Of a DNA stretch of 64,000 nt, positions 30,961 to 41,749 are shown piece by piece. The notes below the pieces were generated by a model, which saw only the letters and a program-made list of their open reading frames with translations, searched no databases and had not been told where the DNA came from. The translations under genes and the position numbers were made by a program. This stretch comes from Azorinus chamasolen (taxonomy: Eukaryota; Mollusca; Bivalvia; Cardiida; Solecurtidae): assembly GCA_963576725.1 (NCBI GenBank), contig OY755243.1:38673243-38737242 (forward strand), written 5' to 3'. Numbering within the stretch: position 1 is the stretch's first letter; the number at the start of each line of letters is the position of its first letter.

Positions 30961-31088
30961 GACAATTTTAGTATATGGGTATGCATTGTTATTTGTAGCT
31001 ATGTTATATTTTTACAAAGGGGAAAAGGTTAAAGCAATTTCATGCAGTATTTTTAAGTATTTTTATTGTTGCCTTTTTGTTTTTGTAG

Positions 31089-32007
31089 AACGGTGAAGAC
31101 GAGGGTGTAAATAAGCCCGTATCGGCTTTTGATGCCATGCGGAAACGGTTCGAACAGCAAGAGAAAACTGCTGAGAAACCAACAGTAACACCAAAACCAC
31201 ATGTAGGAAAGCTAGGTGGAGGCGGTGAATTAAACATATTTGCACCCAAAAAAACAGATGATTCCACACCAAAACCTGGACTCAGTAAACCAGGAAATAT
31301 CGGCAAATTTAAGCCAGAACCAGTGAATCTGAGAGACAAATCTCCAAATACTCAAGAAGGACCAGTGAAAAAACGCAACAGTAGTGTAAGCATTCCATCT
31401 GTGTTCACGCAAAACCAAGACTCGCCTGTGCCTCCAGTTAAACCCAAGCCCAAAATAGAGCCCAGATCAAAAAGTGATGCAAATAACAATCCTAATTTAG
31501 GCAATATTGTATCACCTGAAGTGAATAACAAGCCTAAAATAAGTGCAATGAAGCCAGAAACAAAATACGGACCATCAAAAGTGGGCAATACCTCCCCTCG
31601 TGATGGTCCACCCATCTCACCAAGAGGTGGACAGGTGTCAGCCATAGCGAATGCTTTAACTGGAATATCTCCAGGGGACTTGAAAAGAAATTTGAGACCA
31701 GTCAAGAAACCTACAGACAATGCAACAGAAACCCCAAAACAGGCGTCAGTCAACAAAGAAGACAAAGAGGAATCATCGAGTGCTATTGAACTGAGAAAAA
31801 AGTTTGAGAAGTTTGGAGGAGGTAGCTTCTCAAATAAAAGAAAATCTGTAAAATATGTGATAAGAACTGCTGATGATAAAAAATTCCGGAAAGTTGAAAA
31901 TTGTTTTGAAAACTCAGGTGAAACTCCAACAAAACCAGAGAAAATAGATGTGGTACTAGATATTGACAATCTCATTGAAGAGTTCCAGAAACAAGTGAAA
32001 GGTTTAC
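31089..32007 (+). CDS. Large internal exon of a basic, proline-rich adaptor-like protein
   Basis: A good acceptor (pyrimidine tract, TTTTTGTAG, AG at 31087-31088) and a strong donor (GTAAGT at 32008-32013) bound an open frame that starts upstream of its first ATG (31137), so this is an internal exon. It encodes ~306 residues: NGEDEGVNKPVSAFDAMRKRF, then a disordered K/P/S/T-rich region with SH3-ligand-like PVPPVKPKPK, several PKPG/SPRxGP motifs, ELRKKFEKFGGGSFSNKRK, and an acidic helix VLDIDNLIEEFQKQ. The composition and the repeated (M/L)RKKFE motif recall FYB/ADAP-type or other SH3-binding scaffold proteins, but no folded domain is present. The family is uncertain. This is the best host-gene candidate in the window. 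Confidence 0.72.
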
Positions 32008-32094
32008 GTAAGTATATATGTTGTTTTAAATTTATATACTTTTTCAAATGAGTATTTCAATCGAGTCTATTTTTCAAATGCTGTGTTACTTAGC

Positions 32095-32200
32095 TACTAT
32101 GAATTTTGTTTGTGTAACAAACAGTGTAGACCCTGATCAAAAGGGCTGTTTAAGGCCAGCTCTCTTGTCTGGGTCTACACTGCCTATATCCTTATTAATT
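32095..32200. repeat. Intronic degenerate palindromic core
   Basis: AACAGTGTAGACCCTGATCA and TCTTGTCTGGGTCTACACTG flank a GGCTGTTTAAGGCCAGC hairpin. It is an eroded member of the AGACCC-core superfamily just inside the intron after the large exon. Confidence 0.45.
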
Positions 32201-32321
32201 AGAGACATGCATTTATATACAAAGAGATTAAGTAATTAATTGTTCAGTAGATGGAGAAACAGGAAACAGCCTTTATTATAAAGTTTAAACACATATTGCA
32301 GAAATGTCATTAGGATATACC

Positions 32322-32555
32322 TTAACCCATTCCCTGGACATAATGACGCCTTTTGATGCTTTTGTAAAAATCACTTTGTGAAACCATTGTGATAAATAGA
32401 GAATTTCCTCCACAGGAACAAATGCTCTATTTATCACAATGGTTTCAAAACTACACAATTCTGAAATTTTCCCTTTTCTCTAGTAAATGCTCCTTTATTG
32501 GTAGATTTAATCAAAGAGGTTGGATCTAAAAATAGCCTATGCGGGAATGGGTTAA
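32322..32555. mobile_element. Palindromic TTAA element, family A
   Basis: TTAACCCATTCCCTGGACAT to GCGGGAATGGGTTAA. The AAACCATTGTGATAAATAG arms are kept. The centre has drifted (CCTCCACAGGAACA). Confidence 0.65.
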
Positions 32556-32569
32556 TTCCCCTTAGTTTT

Positions 32570-32690
32570 CAGACAGACAAACTTTTGCAACTACTGCAGA
32601 CCCAGATCAAATTGCTTCTGAAGGGTCTACACTATTTGCTACTATGTGAGGTCTAATTGAAACTTATCATAATGGTACCATATTGACTTA
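32570..32690. mobile_element. Partial family I element
   Basis: CTACTGCAGACCCAGATCAA, a short GCTTCTGAAGGG core, CACTATTTGCTACTATGTGA and a CATAATGGTACCATATTGAC tail, matching the inner parts of other family I copies. Confidence 0.45.
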
Positions 32691-32766
32691 TAAGTCTAGA
32701 AATATATTTCAAAGGAATGAAGAACCAGATTGCAGACATTCAGAACTAGCCTTTTGAATGCAGATC

Positions 32767-33016
32767 TTAACCCTTTCCCTCATATAAACATGTTTTCACG
32801 CATCTGCAAACAGAGTAGACCCAGATCAGACGGCTCCTAGAGGAGCCGTCTGATCAGGGTCTACTCTGTTTGCTAATAGAATTTGATAGATCCGTATCTT
32901 TGCTTTCTAAAATGTCTACAATGTTCCACCTTGCATATTTCTTTATAACTATTTTGTTAATGAATATTCAGTAGGTATTGAAATTTGAATTAAACCTAGA
33001 ACAGGGAAAGGGTTAA
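32767..33016. mobile_element. Palindromic TTAA element, family C
   Basis: TTAACCCTTTCCCTCATATA to AGGGAAAGGGTTAA. The core is CCAGATCAGACGGCTCCTAG and a perfect inverse. It shares its right TTAA with the next element. Confidence 0.75.
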
Positions 33017-33211
33017 GTGGCATTTTCAAAGAGTGTTATTCCAGACCAGAGGGCTCCTAGAGGAGCGCCTAGAGGAGCCTCTGATCAGGGTCTACACTGA
33101 TTGTCATTTGAAATCCTCCAACAAATTTGATACATTCCAACTGAATGGACTCAACTGCTATACAATATGATGGACCATTCCTATTTGAAAATTCAGCATT
33201 CAAAGTGTTAA
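33013..33211. mobile_element. Family E element with a duplicated half-centre
   Basis: TTAAGTGGCATTTTCAAAGA to TTCAAAGTGTTAA. The centre reads GCTCCTAGAGGAGCGCCTAG followed by AGGAGCC: one arm has been copied again, so the palindrome is no longer simple. Confidence 0.55.
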
Positions 33212-33420
33212 CCCTTTACCTCATAGATGCAGTAAAACCTCTCTATAACGACCACGAAATTACATAAATTATTTTATGTTAAAGGCAGGTGGATGCTTAA
33301 AGCAAGGTGCTTCACCTTGCTTTTAAAGCAACCACCTGTCCAAAATATCAACTAATGAACACAATTTAGTGGTGGTTATAGAGAGGTTTTGTATGTCTTT
33401 GTGAACAGAGTAAACATAAG
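33208..33420. mobile_element. Family D start interrupted by a shortened family G copy
   Basis: TTAACCCTTTACCTCATAGA is cut by family G sequence (33230-33391, AGTAAAACCTCTCTATAACG to GAGAGGTTTT). The family D sequence then resumes as ATGTCTTTGTGAACAGAGTA. The G copy lacks its AGAACG centre (AAGCAAGGTGCTTCACCTTG). Confidence 0.55.
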
Positions 33421-33439
33421 GAACTTACTTGTTTTAGTG

Positions 33440-33632
33440 ATTCAAAGTGGAATAGCCCGTCACTGTTTATCTGTAGACAGTATCAAAGACCTAACTTTGC
33501 TAGAAGTTTTCAAATGACAAACAGCTAGTGCAGAATACAGATCCTGTTGAGATGGTTCCACTAGGAGCCCACTGATCTGGGTCTACACTGTTTGCAAATG
33601 CCTGTACACTCATTTCCCACATTCAGATGATT
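33440..33632. mobile_element. Family E element, degenerate
   Basis: AAAGTGGAATAGCCCGTCAC, GACAAACAGCTAGTGCAGAA, CCACTAGGAGCCCACTGATC, GGGTCTACACTGTTTGCAAA and an ATTCAGATGATTAAC end. Confidence 0.45.
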
Positions 33633-33691
33633 AACACAGATTAAGATTTAGACTTTACCTTCTTGCAGTCATGTATTTGTCCATTTAACAG

Positions 33692-33739
33692 GTAGAAGAC
33701 ATCGAAGACGGTTACGATCAGGTTTTTATAAAAGTTAGC
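33692..33739 (+). CDS. Possible small or terminal exon downstream of the adaptor-like exon
   Basis: An acceptor (TTGTCCATTTAACAG) precedes GTAGAAGACATCGAAGACGG. Joined to the strong donor after 32007 (one leftover base), it reads an arginine-rich tail RRRHRRRLRSGFYKS and stops at TAG 33737-33739. Joined instead to a weaker donor (GTGAAA, exon end 31994), it reads acidic VEDIEDGYDQVFIKV, with a possible further donor at 33722. I cannot choose without RNA data, and it may be neither. Confidence 0.3.
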
Positions 33740-33910
33740 ATGAATCAAGAATTTTTTTCATTTGAATGAAATCGTTGTAAGTTATAACAGTATAATAGTT
33801 TATATGTGTACAGTATTGTTCTGCTAGATTTTTACAAGTAACTTCATTTACACAGTGTAAAACATGTTTTATGTTATGATTTGATTGTTAGATCTGACAT
33901 TTATAATGTA

Positions 33911-34114
33911 TTAACCCTTTCCCTCATAGGCTATTTTTAGACCCAACCCTTTTTGAATAAATCTACTGAAAGGAACATTGAAAAGTATTACTAGAAAGAA
34001 CTGTTGTTTTGAAACCATTGTTATAAATATTTACTTATCACAATGCTTTCAAAAAATTACATTTACAGAGACGTCAAAACTCAAAAGGCATCAATATGAT
34101 GTAAATCGTGTTAA
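33911..34114. mobile_element. Degenerate family A element
   Basis: TTAACCCTTTCCCTCATAGG, TGAAACCATTGTTATAAATA and CAATGCTTTC remain. The hairpin centre is deleted. The right end is near GTTAATGG. Confidence 0.5.
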
Positions 34115-34224
34115 TGGTGATCTGTCTTTAAATAATGCATTTTTTTTAAAATATTCTCATAACCATTGAAATAATACTGTTTGGGCTATTTTATTAACAT
34201 TTTTATTCATATATACTTGCCTTT

Positions 34225-34350
34225 AACCCTTAAAGTGTAGGAACTGAATATCTAAGACCTTTACAAACAATGTAGACTCAAACCAAAGGACTTCTGAGAG
34301 ATCCATTTGGTCAGGGTCTGCTAAATGCTGTTTGTCATATAAACAGTCTT
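34225..34350. mobile_element. Degenerate palindromic element (E/F type)
   Basis: AACCCTTAAAGTGTAGGAAC, ACAAACAATGTAGACTCAAA, ACTTCTGAGAGATCC and TTTGGTCAGGGTCTG show the usual core layout with many changes. Confidence 0.35.
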
Positions 34351-34386
34351 CTTCTATGGTTATGTAGATGTTGATGCAATATTTTG

Positions 34387-34616
34387 TTTAATCCTTTCCT
34401 TCATAGGCTATTTTAAGATCCATCCAATTTGAATGAATATACCCAAAAGGAGCATTTACTAGAGAACAGTAAAAGTTTAGAATTTTGTAGTTTGAAACCA
34501 TTGTGATAAATAGAGCATTTGCTCCTATAGGAGCAAATGCTCTTTTTATCACAATGGTTTCAAGAAGTGGTTATTACAGAGGCATAGAAAGGTGTATTTA
34601 TTGAGGAAAGGGTTAA
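34387..34616. mobile_element. Palindromic TTAA element, family A
   Basis: TTAATCCTTTCCTTCATAGG to GAGGAAAGGGTTAA, with the complete AAACCATTGTGATAAATAG arms and centre GCTCCTATAGGAGC. Confidence 0.75.
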
Positions 34617-34764
34617 TCAATATTTCTAAGGGAGAAGCCAGTTCTGATTATTCAGCAGGTTACGGGTTAAATTAATGACTTAGACATGTATGCATTTATG
34701 ATTTTATTTTATTGACAAATACCCCATAGAATTAGTTACATTAGCTCTAGATCTTATGCATGTC

Positions 34765-35010
34765 ACCAGCCGCATGGCTCAGTGATAGAGCGTCCACTTG
34801 CGGTAAAGAAGGGCTGTGACAGACCAAAAGTCGTTAAAAGTTGGTACTAATTATAGCACCCTTGTCTACGCTCGACATTAAAAGGGTAGTTCTAGGACTG
34901 GTCTGTCCGGTGTCAGGATAATGTGACTGGATGGGGTGCCCTTGCCACGTGCTCACAGTAGGGGCATTCGAATGAGGCAGCACTTAAACCATATAACATG
35001 TCTCAAGCGG
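34765..35010 (+). mobile_element. tRNA-headed SINE, RUDI/V-SINE-like (partial)
   Basis: GCCGCATGGCTCAGTGATAG is a tRNA-like 5' end with an A box. The B-box part is missing. The body GTTCTAGGACTGGTCTGTCC, GGTGTCAGGATAATGTGACT and a GAGGCAGCACTTAAACC tail match, from memory, the widespread mollusc SINE body (CCGGTGTCAGTATAATGTGAC). No terminal repeats or A-tail are obvious. It is probably an old, deleted copy. Confidence 0.6.
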
Positions 35011-35079
35011 GTACTGACATTAATTATGTACTCCAGAGCAGCAGATAAAACAACGTATTCAAATACCCGGTACTTAGAT

Positions 35080-35165
35080 AGTCATTCTCCTTATGTTGTG
35101 ACCACTTTAGAATCATCTCGAATAGATGATGCTAAAGAGATATCGCAACATAGGGGTTTGATTGA
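35080..35165. repeat. Palindrome, family K (diverged)
   Basis: CTTATGTTGTGACCACTTTA and the inverse TAAAGAGATATCGCAACATA, closing at TCATCTCGAATAGATGA. Confidence 0.45.
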
Positions 35166-35178
35166 ACTATTCTCGAAA

Positions 35179-35261
35179 ATGTTGGTATTATCTGCACCTG
35201 TGATGTACACATATAATTTTGTTGGTATTATCTGCACCTGTGATGTACACATATAATTTTC
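35179..35261. repeat. Two-copy tandem repeat of ~41 bp
   Basis: GTTGGTATTATCTGCACCTG + TGATGTACACATATAATTTT is present twice in direct succession and is identical. Confidence 0.75.
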
Positions 35262-35349
35262 TTTTGTCACTGTAGACAGCTTTATTGCAGAACCACCAAG
35301 CAGCCAGACTAGACACTGTTTAAACAACAATAACAAAATAACTCTTTAC

Positions 35350-35606
35350 TTAACCCTTTCCCTGTTCTATGTTTAGTCCAAATTTCAGTACCTACTGAAT
35401 ATTCATACAAAAAACATTTATGCCAAATATGGAGGGTGGAACATTGTACATATGTACCCATTTTAGAAACTAAAGATACAGATCTTTCAAATTCCATTAG
35501 CAAACAGAGCAGACCCTGATCAGACGGCTCCTATAGGAGCCGTCTGATCTGGGTCTACTCTGTTTGCCAATGCATGAAAACACGTTTTTATGAGGGAAAG
35601 GGTTAA
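35350..35606. mobile_element. Palindromic TTAA element, family C (reference copy)
   Basis: TTAACCCTTTCCCTGTTCTA to TGAGGGAAAGGGTTAA. The core is GATCAGACGGCTCCTATAGG and a perfect inverse (centre 35527-35540), flanked by GCAAACAGAGCAGACCC and GGGTCTACTCTGTTTGC. It shares TTAA 35603-35606 with the next copy. Confidence 0.78.
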
Positions 35607-35852
35607 CCCTTCGCTTGCTGAATTTTAAAATACATTTCTCCTTCTTTACCCATGTCCTGTTGTATAATTACATATATCTCCACTGTGTACAAGTATTTCG
35701 CTGTGCAATCACTGCTATGGAGTGCACTGGTTACACAATCAACTTGTAAATAGTGCAGACCCTGATGAGACAGCTCCTGCAGGAGCTGTCTCATCTGGGT
35801 CTTCACTATTTACAGGTATGTATGTTGACGTGAATAGCAAGCGAAGGGTTAA
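35603..35852 (-). mobile_element. Palindromic TTAA element, family B (copy 2, inverted)
   Basis: TTAACCCTTCGCTTGCTGAA to AGCAAGCGAAGGGTTAA. Minus-strand orientation relative to copy 1. The centre is GCTCCTGCAGGAGC. The open frame seen in the other B copies is also intact here on the minus strand. Confidence 0.75.
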
Positions 35853-35914
35853 ACAACAATAACAAAATAACTCTTTACTTAATAATCCCACCGATTCAGA
35901 TCATACCTTAACAT

Positions 35915-36060
35915 TTGCAAACAAGAGTAGCTAGACCCACATCAAACAGTAGGAGATATATGACCAGGCTGTAGGAGCAGATGTCTGATCAGGGTCTACT
36001 CTGTTTGCAAAGGCATAGAAAACCGTATTTGTTGAGTATTTAGGGATAACTTTAAGATTT
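35915..36060. mobile_element. Degenerate family D element
   Basis: TTTGCAAACAAGAGTAGCTA, CCAGGCTGTAGGAGCAGATG and TCTGATCAGGGTCTACTCTG, then GCAAAGGCATAGAAAACCG. Confidence 0.4.
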
Positions 36061-37727
36061 GTAATAGATGAAAGTTTGGGAATGTGAGTTGAAGAACAAA
36101 ACGATCATGGTTTTGTGGTTTTCATTGTTTTATTTGAAGGTCGACGTTTCGGCGTACACTACGCCTTTTACAAGACCATCTATGACAACTTTTGCAGGAG
36201 ATGATCAAACACCTAATGAAAATTCATGTTAAGAAATAATAACTGTATGTGTATAAATTAGCTGAATTTTAAAGACAGTTGAATACAACAGGTAAACAGG
36301 CAAACAATGCCTTTATTAATCTGTGTATTACAATAAATACAAAATGGTAAAATGTGAGTGAAGACAGAGGTTTGAACTCACAACCTCCTCGATCATTGGT
36401 AGAAGTGTTAAACGTGGCCATGACAGGATGATCACTATAGATGTAAGATATAGATAACTACAGATATAATATAGATCTATTTTATTCCATAGGCAAACAG
36501 AGAATACCCTGATCACATGCATATGGTTTCTTCAGGGGCCGTCTGATCTGTGTGTTTTCTTCAAGCATGGGGTAAAAAAGCATCACTATCAGACAAAGGG
36601 TAAATTAGCGTTCAAAGAACTATAGATATAATTATTATTAGAATTCATTGTGCTTACAGTCTGTATCTTTGGGAATAAGGAAATTTTTTCGCACCGATTA
36701 AGCTGCTGTTAAAGTATCCTGTTGTCTCGAGTGTTACTTCCTGATTCACATTGAATAGCATGGTTGGTATATATGTAAATTGATGGCTGAAAGCGAGACT
36801 AATGTAACTACAGCATTTGGTTGAGTCTGTTACAGCCTTATGCAAACAGTAACTTAGCATTTTATCAGGATCTGAGGTGTTGAGCAGAATACACAGAGAA
36901 AAAATCTCTATTCAGTTTTGAAAGAGACAATTTTTCCATTGCTTTACCCTTTACCTAATGAATATTCAATAACAAATGATGATATCATTAATGTTCATTT
37001 ACTGAATTTTATATTTATATATGTTTGTCAACACAGGATTGTTTGGTCATAGAAACTGCTAAAAATCAGATCTGTATAGTGCGTGGACAAGCATTGAACA
37101 GTATTAATATTTCTTTTAAGAATATTTATACACTCTCTTTATCCTCCAAGATCATCATAGGTAGCATTTTGGTTTTGGACAGTCTATCTGTGTGTCTGTC
37201 TGCTTGTCTAACATTTTAACCTTGACCATAAATTTTGAACTGACTTCATACTTTGCACATATATTCATCTGACAAAAATTGCAACTCTGAGTGGAATCAT
37301 GTTAAGGTCAAGGCCAAACTTCAAGGTTGAAAGTCAAATTGTTTATTTACTCTGAGTGGAATCATGTTAAGGTCAAGGCCAAACTTCAAGGTTGAAAGTC
37401 AAATTGTTTATTTACCTTTGGCCATAATTTATCCTTGATCAATTAGAGATAGATACTTCATATGTGGCATGCATTATATTAATCTCATCAAGTTGCAACT
37501 TTTAAATAGTGTCATATGTCATGATATGATGAGTATCATACTTAAAGGTCAAAGTTCAGAATTATAGGTCAGAATTAGTCTGTTTTTGGGATAATTAACT
37601 AAGCTTTCTCAATCAACCCTTGTGACTAGATATGCAAGGGGAAGTCAATTACAATTTTGAGAATTTTATAATCACAAGCATAATTGTCTTACAAATGTAA
37701 TGTGTAACTTAAAAGAAATTAACCCTT
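36061..37727. other. Low-information stretch with two small repeats
   Basis: No supported exon. The word GGTCGACGTTTCGGCGTACA with TACGCCTTTTACAAGACC near 36138-36175 resembles a conserved repeat end. A degenerate AGACC-type core lies at 36490-36560. A 65-bp block (CTCTGAGTGGAATCATGTTA ... GTCAAATTGTTTATTTAC) is exactly duplicated in tandem at about 37286-37350 and 37351-37416. Confidence 0.4.
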
Positions 37728-37937
37728 TTAAAACTCCATGAATATTCATAGAATAAATAATGACATCATTAATATTAATTAGATTATGCTGATAACAGGA
37801 CATGAAAGCAGAACGTTTTGGCCAAGGCAGAAATTGTGGAAAATGTAATCATATATCATAAGCAAACAGAGCAGACCCTGATTAGATGGCTCCTATCCTG
37901 GGTCTACTTTGTTTGCAAGGGTATAGAAAGGGGTATT
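37728..37937. mobile_element. Family D element
   Basis: TTAACCCTTTTAAAACTCCA, GAATATTCATAGAATAAATA, CAAACAGAGCAGACCCTGAT, TAGATGGCTCCTATCCTGGG and GTCTACTTTGTTTGCAAGGG. The right end is replaced by the pearl-like element that follows. Confidence 0.5.
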
Positions 37938-39008
37938 ATGTCTCCCCCTTTTATAAAGGGGAGCCATATTGTTTTTGGTCGAGTTGTCCATCCGTCCGTC
38001 CATCCATCTGTCTGTCACACTCGTGTCCGCTCCATATCTCTCACAAATATGGAAGGATTTCAAAATGCTTTGGCACAAATATTTGACTCAACAGAGCAAT
38101 GTGCAGAGCGTTCACTTCAGGCATGTTGGTCAAAGGTTAAGGTCACAATTCAGGGTCAATTTTTTTAACCACACCCTTTGTGTCTGCTCCATATATCTCT
38201 TAAACCCTTGGAAGGATTTCAAAAAGCTGTGGCACAAATGTTCTCCATAACAAGGTGATGTGCAGACAGCAGGATTCAGGCACATTCTTTAAAGGTCAAG
38301 GTCACGATTCAAGGTCATGATCACAATTCAAGGTCAATTATTCACACTTTCTTGTGCGGACAATTACTCCTACATGGCTAATGCCATTTGATTGAAACTT
38401 CATACATTGACAGAACATGATGAGAGGATTCAGTGTCATGTATAAGGGTCTGGCTTCAATACTTTTGGAGTTATTGCCCTTTAATGTTACATTTTCTTGT
38501 CCGATCAGTAACTGACCTGCTCTACTGATGCTATTGGAGTGACATTTCATGTATGGTTTTAAGAGCATGATGGAATGAAGTGTTATGCACAAGTATCATA
38601 ACTCTGGCTTCAATAATATTGGCGTTATTGCCTCCAATTTTCTGCAGAGTTATGGGACTTTGAATTTTTACATGGAAATTTTGTATGCAAGGTTTCTCCA
38701 AAACCTTTAATTGGATATTATTAAATTTCATAGGATTGATTAGCATCATGCCTTGTTGTGCATATCTTATTCCTGTTCCAGTTTGATGATTTTCTGCAGA
38801 GTTATGGGACTTTGAAGTTTTTACATGGTAAATTTTGTCCGCGGGGTTTCCCCAAAAATATTTTATCAGATTTTCATGAAACTTCATAGGATTGATCAGC
38901 ACCATGCCTAGTTGTGCATAGTTTATTCCTTTTCCAGTTCGATGATTTTCTGCAGAGTTACAGGACTTTGGAAAATTTTGTCCACGCACTGGGGGAGACA
39001 TCAGTTTT
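37938..39008 (+). mobile_element. Pearl-like element with CTGT/CCGT microsatellite and tandem units
   Basis: Opens TATGTCTCCCCCTTTTATAA and GTTTTTGGTCGAGTTGTCC, runs through TCCGTCCGTCCATCC, carries repeated GGTCAAGGTCAC and TTTTCTGCAGAGTTATGGGA units, and closes with CTGGGGGAGACATCAGTTTT. The same opening and closing words frame 42063-43372. Helitron-like origin is suggested by analogy with oyster pearl elements and is inference. The apparent 213-codon minus frame here arises from the repeats. Confidence 0.55.
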
Positions 39009-39169
39009 TGTATCAAAATCAATTCTAGTTTATGGAGTAAAGAGTTTAATGTCAAACAATGCAGACTTTTATCCAGATTAAAGTGCTTTTCTATAAAAAG
39101 AGAAGGATACAAGTCTAATAAATGGAAATGAATACTGTCAGGTTCTCCACAGTTGCAAACAGTTATGGT

Positions 39170-39400
39170 CACACAGAATCATTAACCCAAGTTGAATGTG
39201 GGACACACATGCACTGACATTTTTAAACAGTGAAGACCCATATCAGTGGGCTCCCGGAGGAGCTGTCTGATCAGAGTCTTCACTGTTTGTCATTCAAAAC
39301 TGTCTTGCACTGGTTAAACCTTTCTTACCAAGTGGACACTATAGTTAAACATTGATGGACTATAATCTGCTCTGGAAAATCAGCATTGGATTTAGGATTA
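39170..39400. mobile_element. Family E element
   Basis: ATTAACCCAAGTTGAATGTG, AAACAGTGAAGACCCATATC, GGGCTCCCGGAGGAGCTGTC and GAGTCTTCACTGTTTGTCAT. The ends are diffuse. Confidence 0.5.
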
Positions 39401-39402
39401 AA

Positions 39403-39939
39403 TTTTGTTAACATATCTATTTCACTAGAAAAGGCACACACAAAAATGTATGTTAATATTGTAGTTGCCTACACTGTATTGTGGCAGTAGTTTATGTGGT
39501 TCACTGTGGGGTAGTCACATGTTTGACCATAGTGGTCACTTTGTTACCAAGGTTACCAACAAATTTGGCAGTAATTTGACAGTTAATGTCATGTCTGTGT
39601 CGCTGTTATTTGCAAATAATGTGACAATTTCCGTAACTACGTTAGTGTCCTGTTAGTTTAGCTTGTCCACATGCTCTGGAAATTAATATCAGAAGTTATT
39701 TAAGTCCTTTACAACATTTATGATTCTATAGGACACATTCCTGATAATATTTGTAAACAGTTTGAATGCAGATGAGACACATTGCAGTGGCTTCACATGA
39801 GGATCAGAAAACTGGTTAGGAAAAGAAACAAGAAATATCTGCCTTGTAATTATGAAAGTGGACAATATGAAACCCACATTAGTGGTGTGTAAGGCCTAAA
39901 ATTGTTCATACTAGACAAATAAGTGATGCTGTAAATCTG

Positions 39940-39974
<35 letters not shown>

Positions 39975-40206
39975 TGTTGCTTTTGTCCACATTATGTGTG
40001 ATCAGACTGGAAACTGAAATTGTTTGAAAATATATTTCAGCCCTTTACATTTTGTATGGTTATACAGATATCATGATAAGAAAATAAGAAATATCTCAAA
40101 AATTAATATCCTGTCCTGACCTGACCTGTCTTGCTGTCTGTCAGTGTCCTATCCATCTGTCTGTCTTTGTTTGTCTGTTGGTTGGTTGATTTATCTGTCC
40201 ATTGAT
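39403..40206. other. No gene seen; microsatellite inside
   Basis: AT-rich sequence with a (TA)n(TG)n run at about 39943-39975 and a GTCTGTCTGTC-rich stretch just before the 33-bp minisatellite. Confidence 0.4.
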
Positions 40207-40545
40207 ACTCTATCCTCATGTGTATAATCTCACGGTGTGACTCTATCCTCATGTGTATAATCTCACGGTGTGACTCTATCCTCATGTGTATAATCTCACG
40301 GTGTGACTCTATCCTCATGTGTATAATCTCACGGTGTGACTCTATCCTCATGTGTATAATCTCACGGTGTGACTCTATCCTCATGTGTATAATCTCACGG
40401 TGTGACTCTATCCTCATGTGTATAATCTCACGGTGTGACTCTATCCTCATGTGTATAATCTCACGGTGTGACTCTATCCTCATGTGTATAATCTCACGGT
40501 GTGACTCTATCCTCATTTGTATAATCTCACGGTGTGACTCTTATT
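40207..40545. repeat. 33-bp minisatellite, ten copies
   Basis: The unit ACTCTATCCTCATGTGTATA + ATCTCACGGTGTG is repeated ten times with almost no variation; the last copy has CATTTG for CATGTG and then diverges. A 33-bp period gives 11-residue peptide repeats in frames on both strands, which I read as a consequence of the period and not as genes. Confidence 0.9.
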
Positions 40546-40825
40546 ACACCAAGTTTGTATTTCTCTTTCTGTCAGTCTTATATATCTCAGCTCTGTCTTT
40601 GTCCTATTGTGGTTGTTATGATCTTTGACTGACTATCACTTAGCCCCTCACAGCTGTGGATCAAATTTTAGCGTGGACATTTGGATTTTACTTGTGAGGA
40701 AGCCTTCCAGCTGTCTTGTGGTTTAAAGTTTGATGTTTCTACGGAGTGCTCTTCTGTGCATGAAACAATACAATTTGTAATTCACGTGTAATTAGCTGGA
40801 CCTCGCAATATGACTGAAATGCTGT

Positions 40826-41058
40826 TTAACCCATTCTCTCCTAGGCTATTTTTAGACCCAGCCTTTTTTAATTAATCTACCGAAAAGGAGCATTAATTAG
40901 AGAAAAGGAAAATTTTAGAATTTTGTAGTTTGAAACCATTGTGATAAATAGAGCATTTACTCCTACACGAACAAATTAATGCTCTATTTATCACAATGGT
41001 TTCACAATGTGAATTTTATAGAGGCGCAAATATGCGTCACTAGGGGACAATGTGTTAA
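40826..41058. mobile_element. Palindromic TTAA element, family A
   Basis: TTAACCCATTCTCTCCTAGG to GACAATGTGTTAA. The arms are intact, and the centre has changed to ACTCCTACACGAACAAATTA. Confidence 0.65.
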
Positions 41059-41535
41059 ACAATATAAAACCCCAATACAAATCGTTTCATTTTTCATCTA
41101 TCCAACTTATAATCTTTCTGTTTTGCCCATCTGCCTGTTTTTCTTATCTTTTCTGTCGACAGTTGTCTCACACTTATTGTTTTCTCCCTTTCCCACTGCT
41201 CATGCATGCTGGTTTTAGTGTACAGTTTCTGTTAGCTCTCTTTCTTCACCTTAATTCTAATAACATATGTGATGCCCCATAAACACAGATTTCTCCCATT
41301 ATTCCAGTTAGGTTTTTGCATTCTTGAAACCATTATTTACCCATAATATTGTCATGAAGCATCTGGTACATGGAATAGGTCAGAGGTGTATTGTAGATTG
41401 CCTATTGTCAGCTTGTTGAAATGTAATTAGAAGCAGCTTTCAGCTACTTGAAAAAACTCTTAATGCATAATCTGTCAACATGTGCATGTCCTTAACTCTT
41501 GTGTGCTGGATGGTCCATCCTTGTTAACGATAGAG
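41059..41535. other. No recognised feature
   Basis: Pyrimidine-rich stretches (CTTTCCCACTGCTC, TTTTCTTATCTTTTC) but no bounded open frame. Confidence 0.35.
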
Positions 41536-41744
41536 TACAGTAAAACCCCGCTAATGCGACCACCAAAAAGGGGCATAATTCTGGGTGACAGAGGCAGGTG
41601 GTAGCTTAATGCAGGACGAAAGTTATGCAGAAAGCTCCTATAGGAGCTTTCTGCATAACTTTCGTCCTGCATTAAGCAACCACCTGCTTTAAACGGCGCC
41701 AGTGGCTGTTTATTAAGTGGTCGCATTAGCGGGGTTTTACTGTA
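41536..41744. mobile_element. Palindromic element, family G (GCGACCAC subtype)
   Basis: TACAGTAAAACCCCGCTAAT and the exact inverse end GCGGGGTTTTACTGTA. The arms are ATGCAGGACGAAAGTTATGC and the centre GCTCCTATAGGAGC (41634-41647). This is the cleanest copy of the subtype. Confidence 0.8.
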
Positions 41745-41749
41745 CTTCA

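Noticed and set aside
31352..32047. 231-codon frame antisense to the adaptor-like exon
   Set aside because: It is the complement of the spliced plus-strand exon, which has matching acceptor and donor and biased composition. The antisense frame has none.
34777..34810. tRNA gene
   Set aside because: Only an A-box-like head is present. The B box and acceptor stem are missing and a SINE body follows.
38531..39172. 213-codon minus-strand frame
   Set aside because: Lies within the tandem units of a pearl-like element. Internal near-repeats in the peptide mirror the DNA units.
40103..40628. Open frames on both strands made of 11-residue repeats
   Set aside because: They follow from a 33-bp minisatellite with no stop in those frames. 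There are no splice signals, promoter or family similarity.
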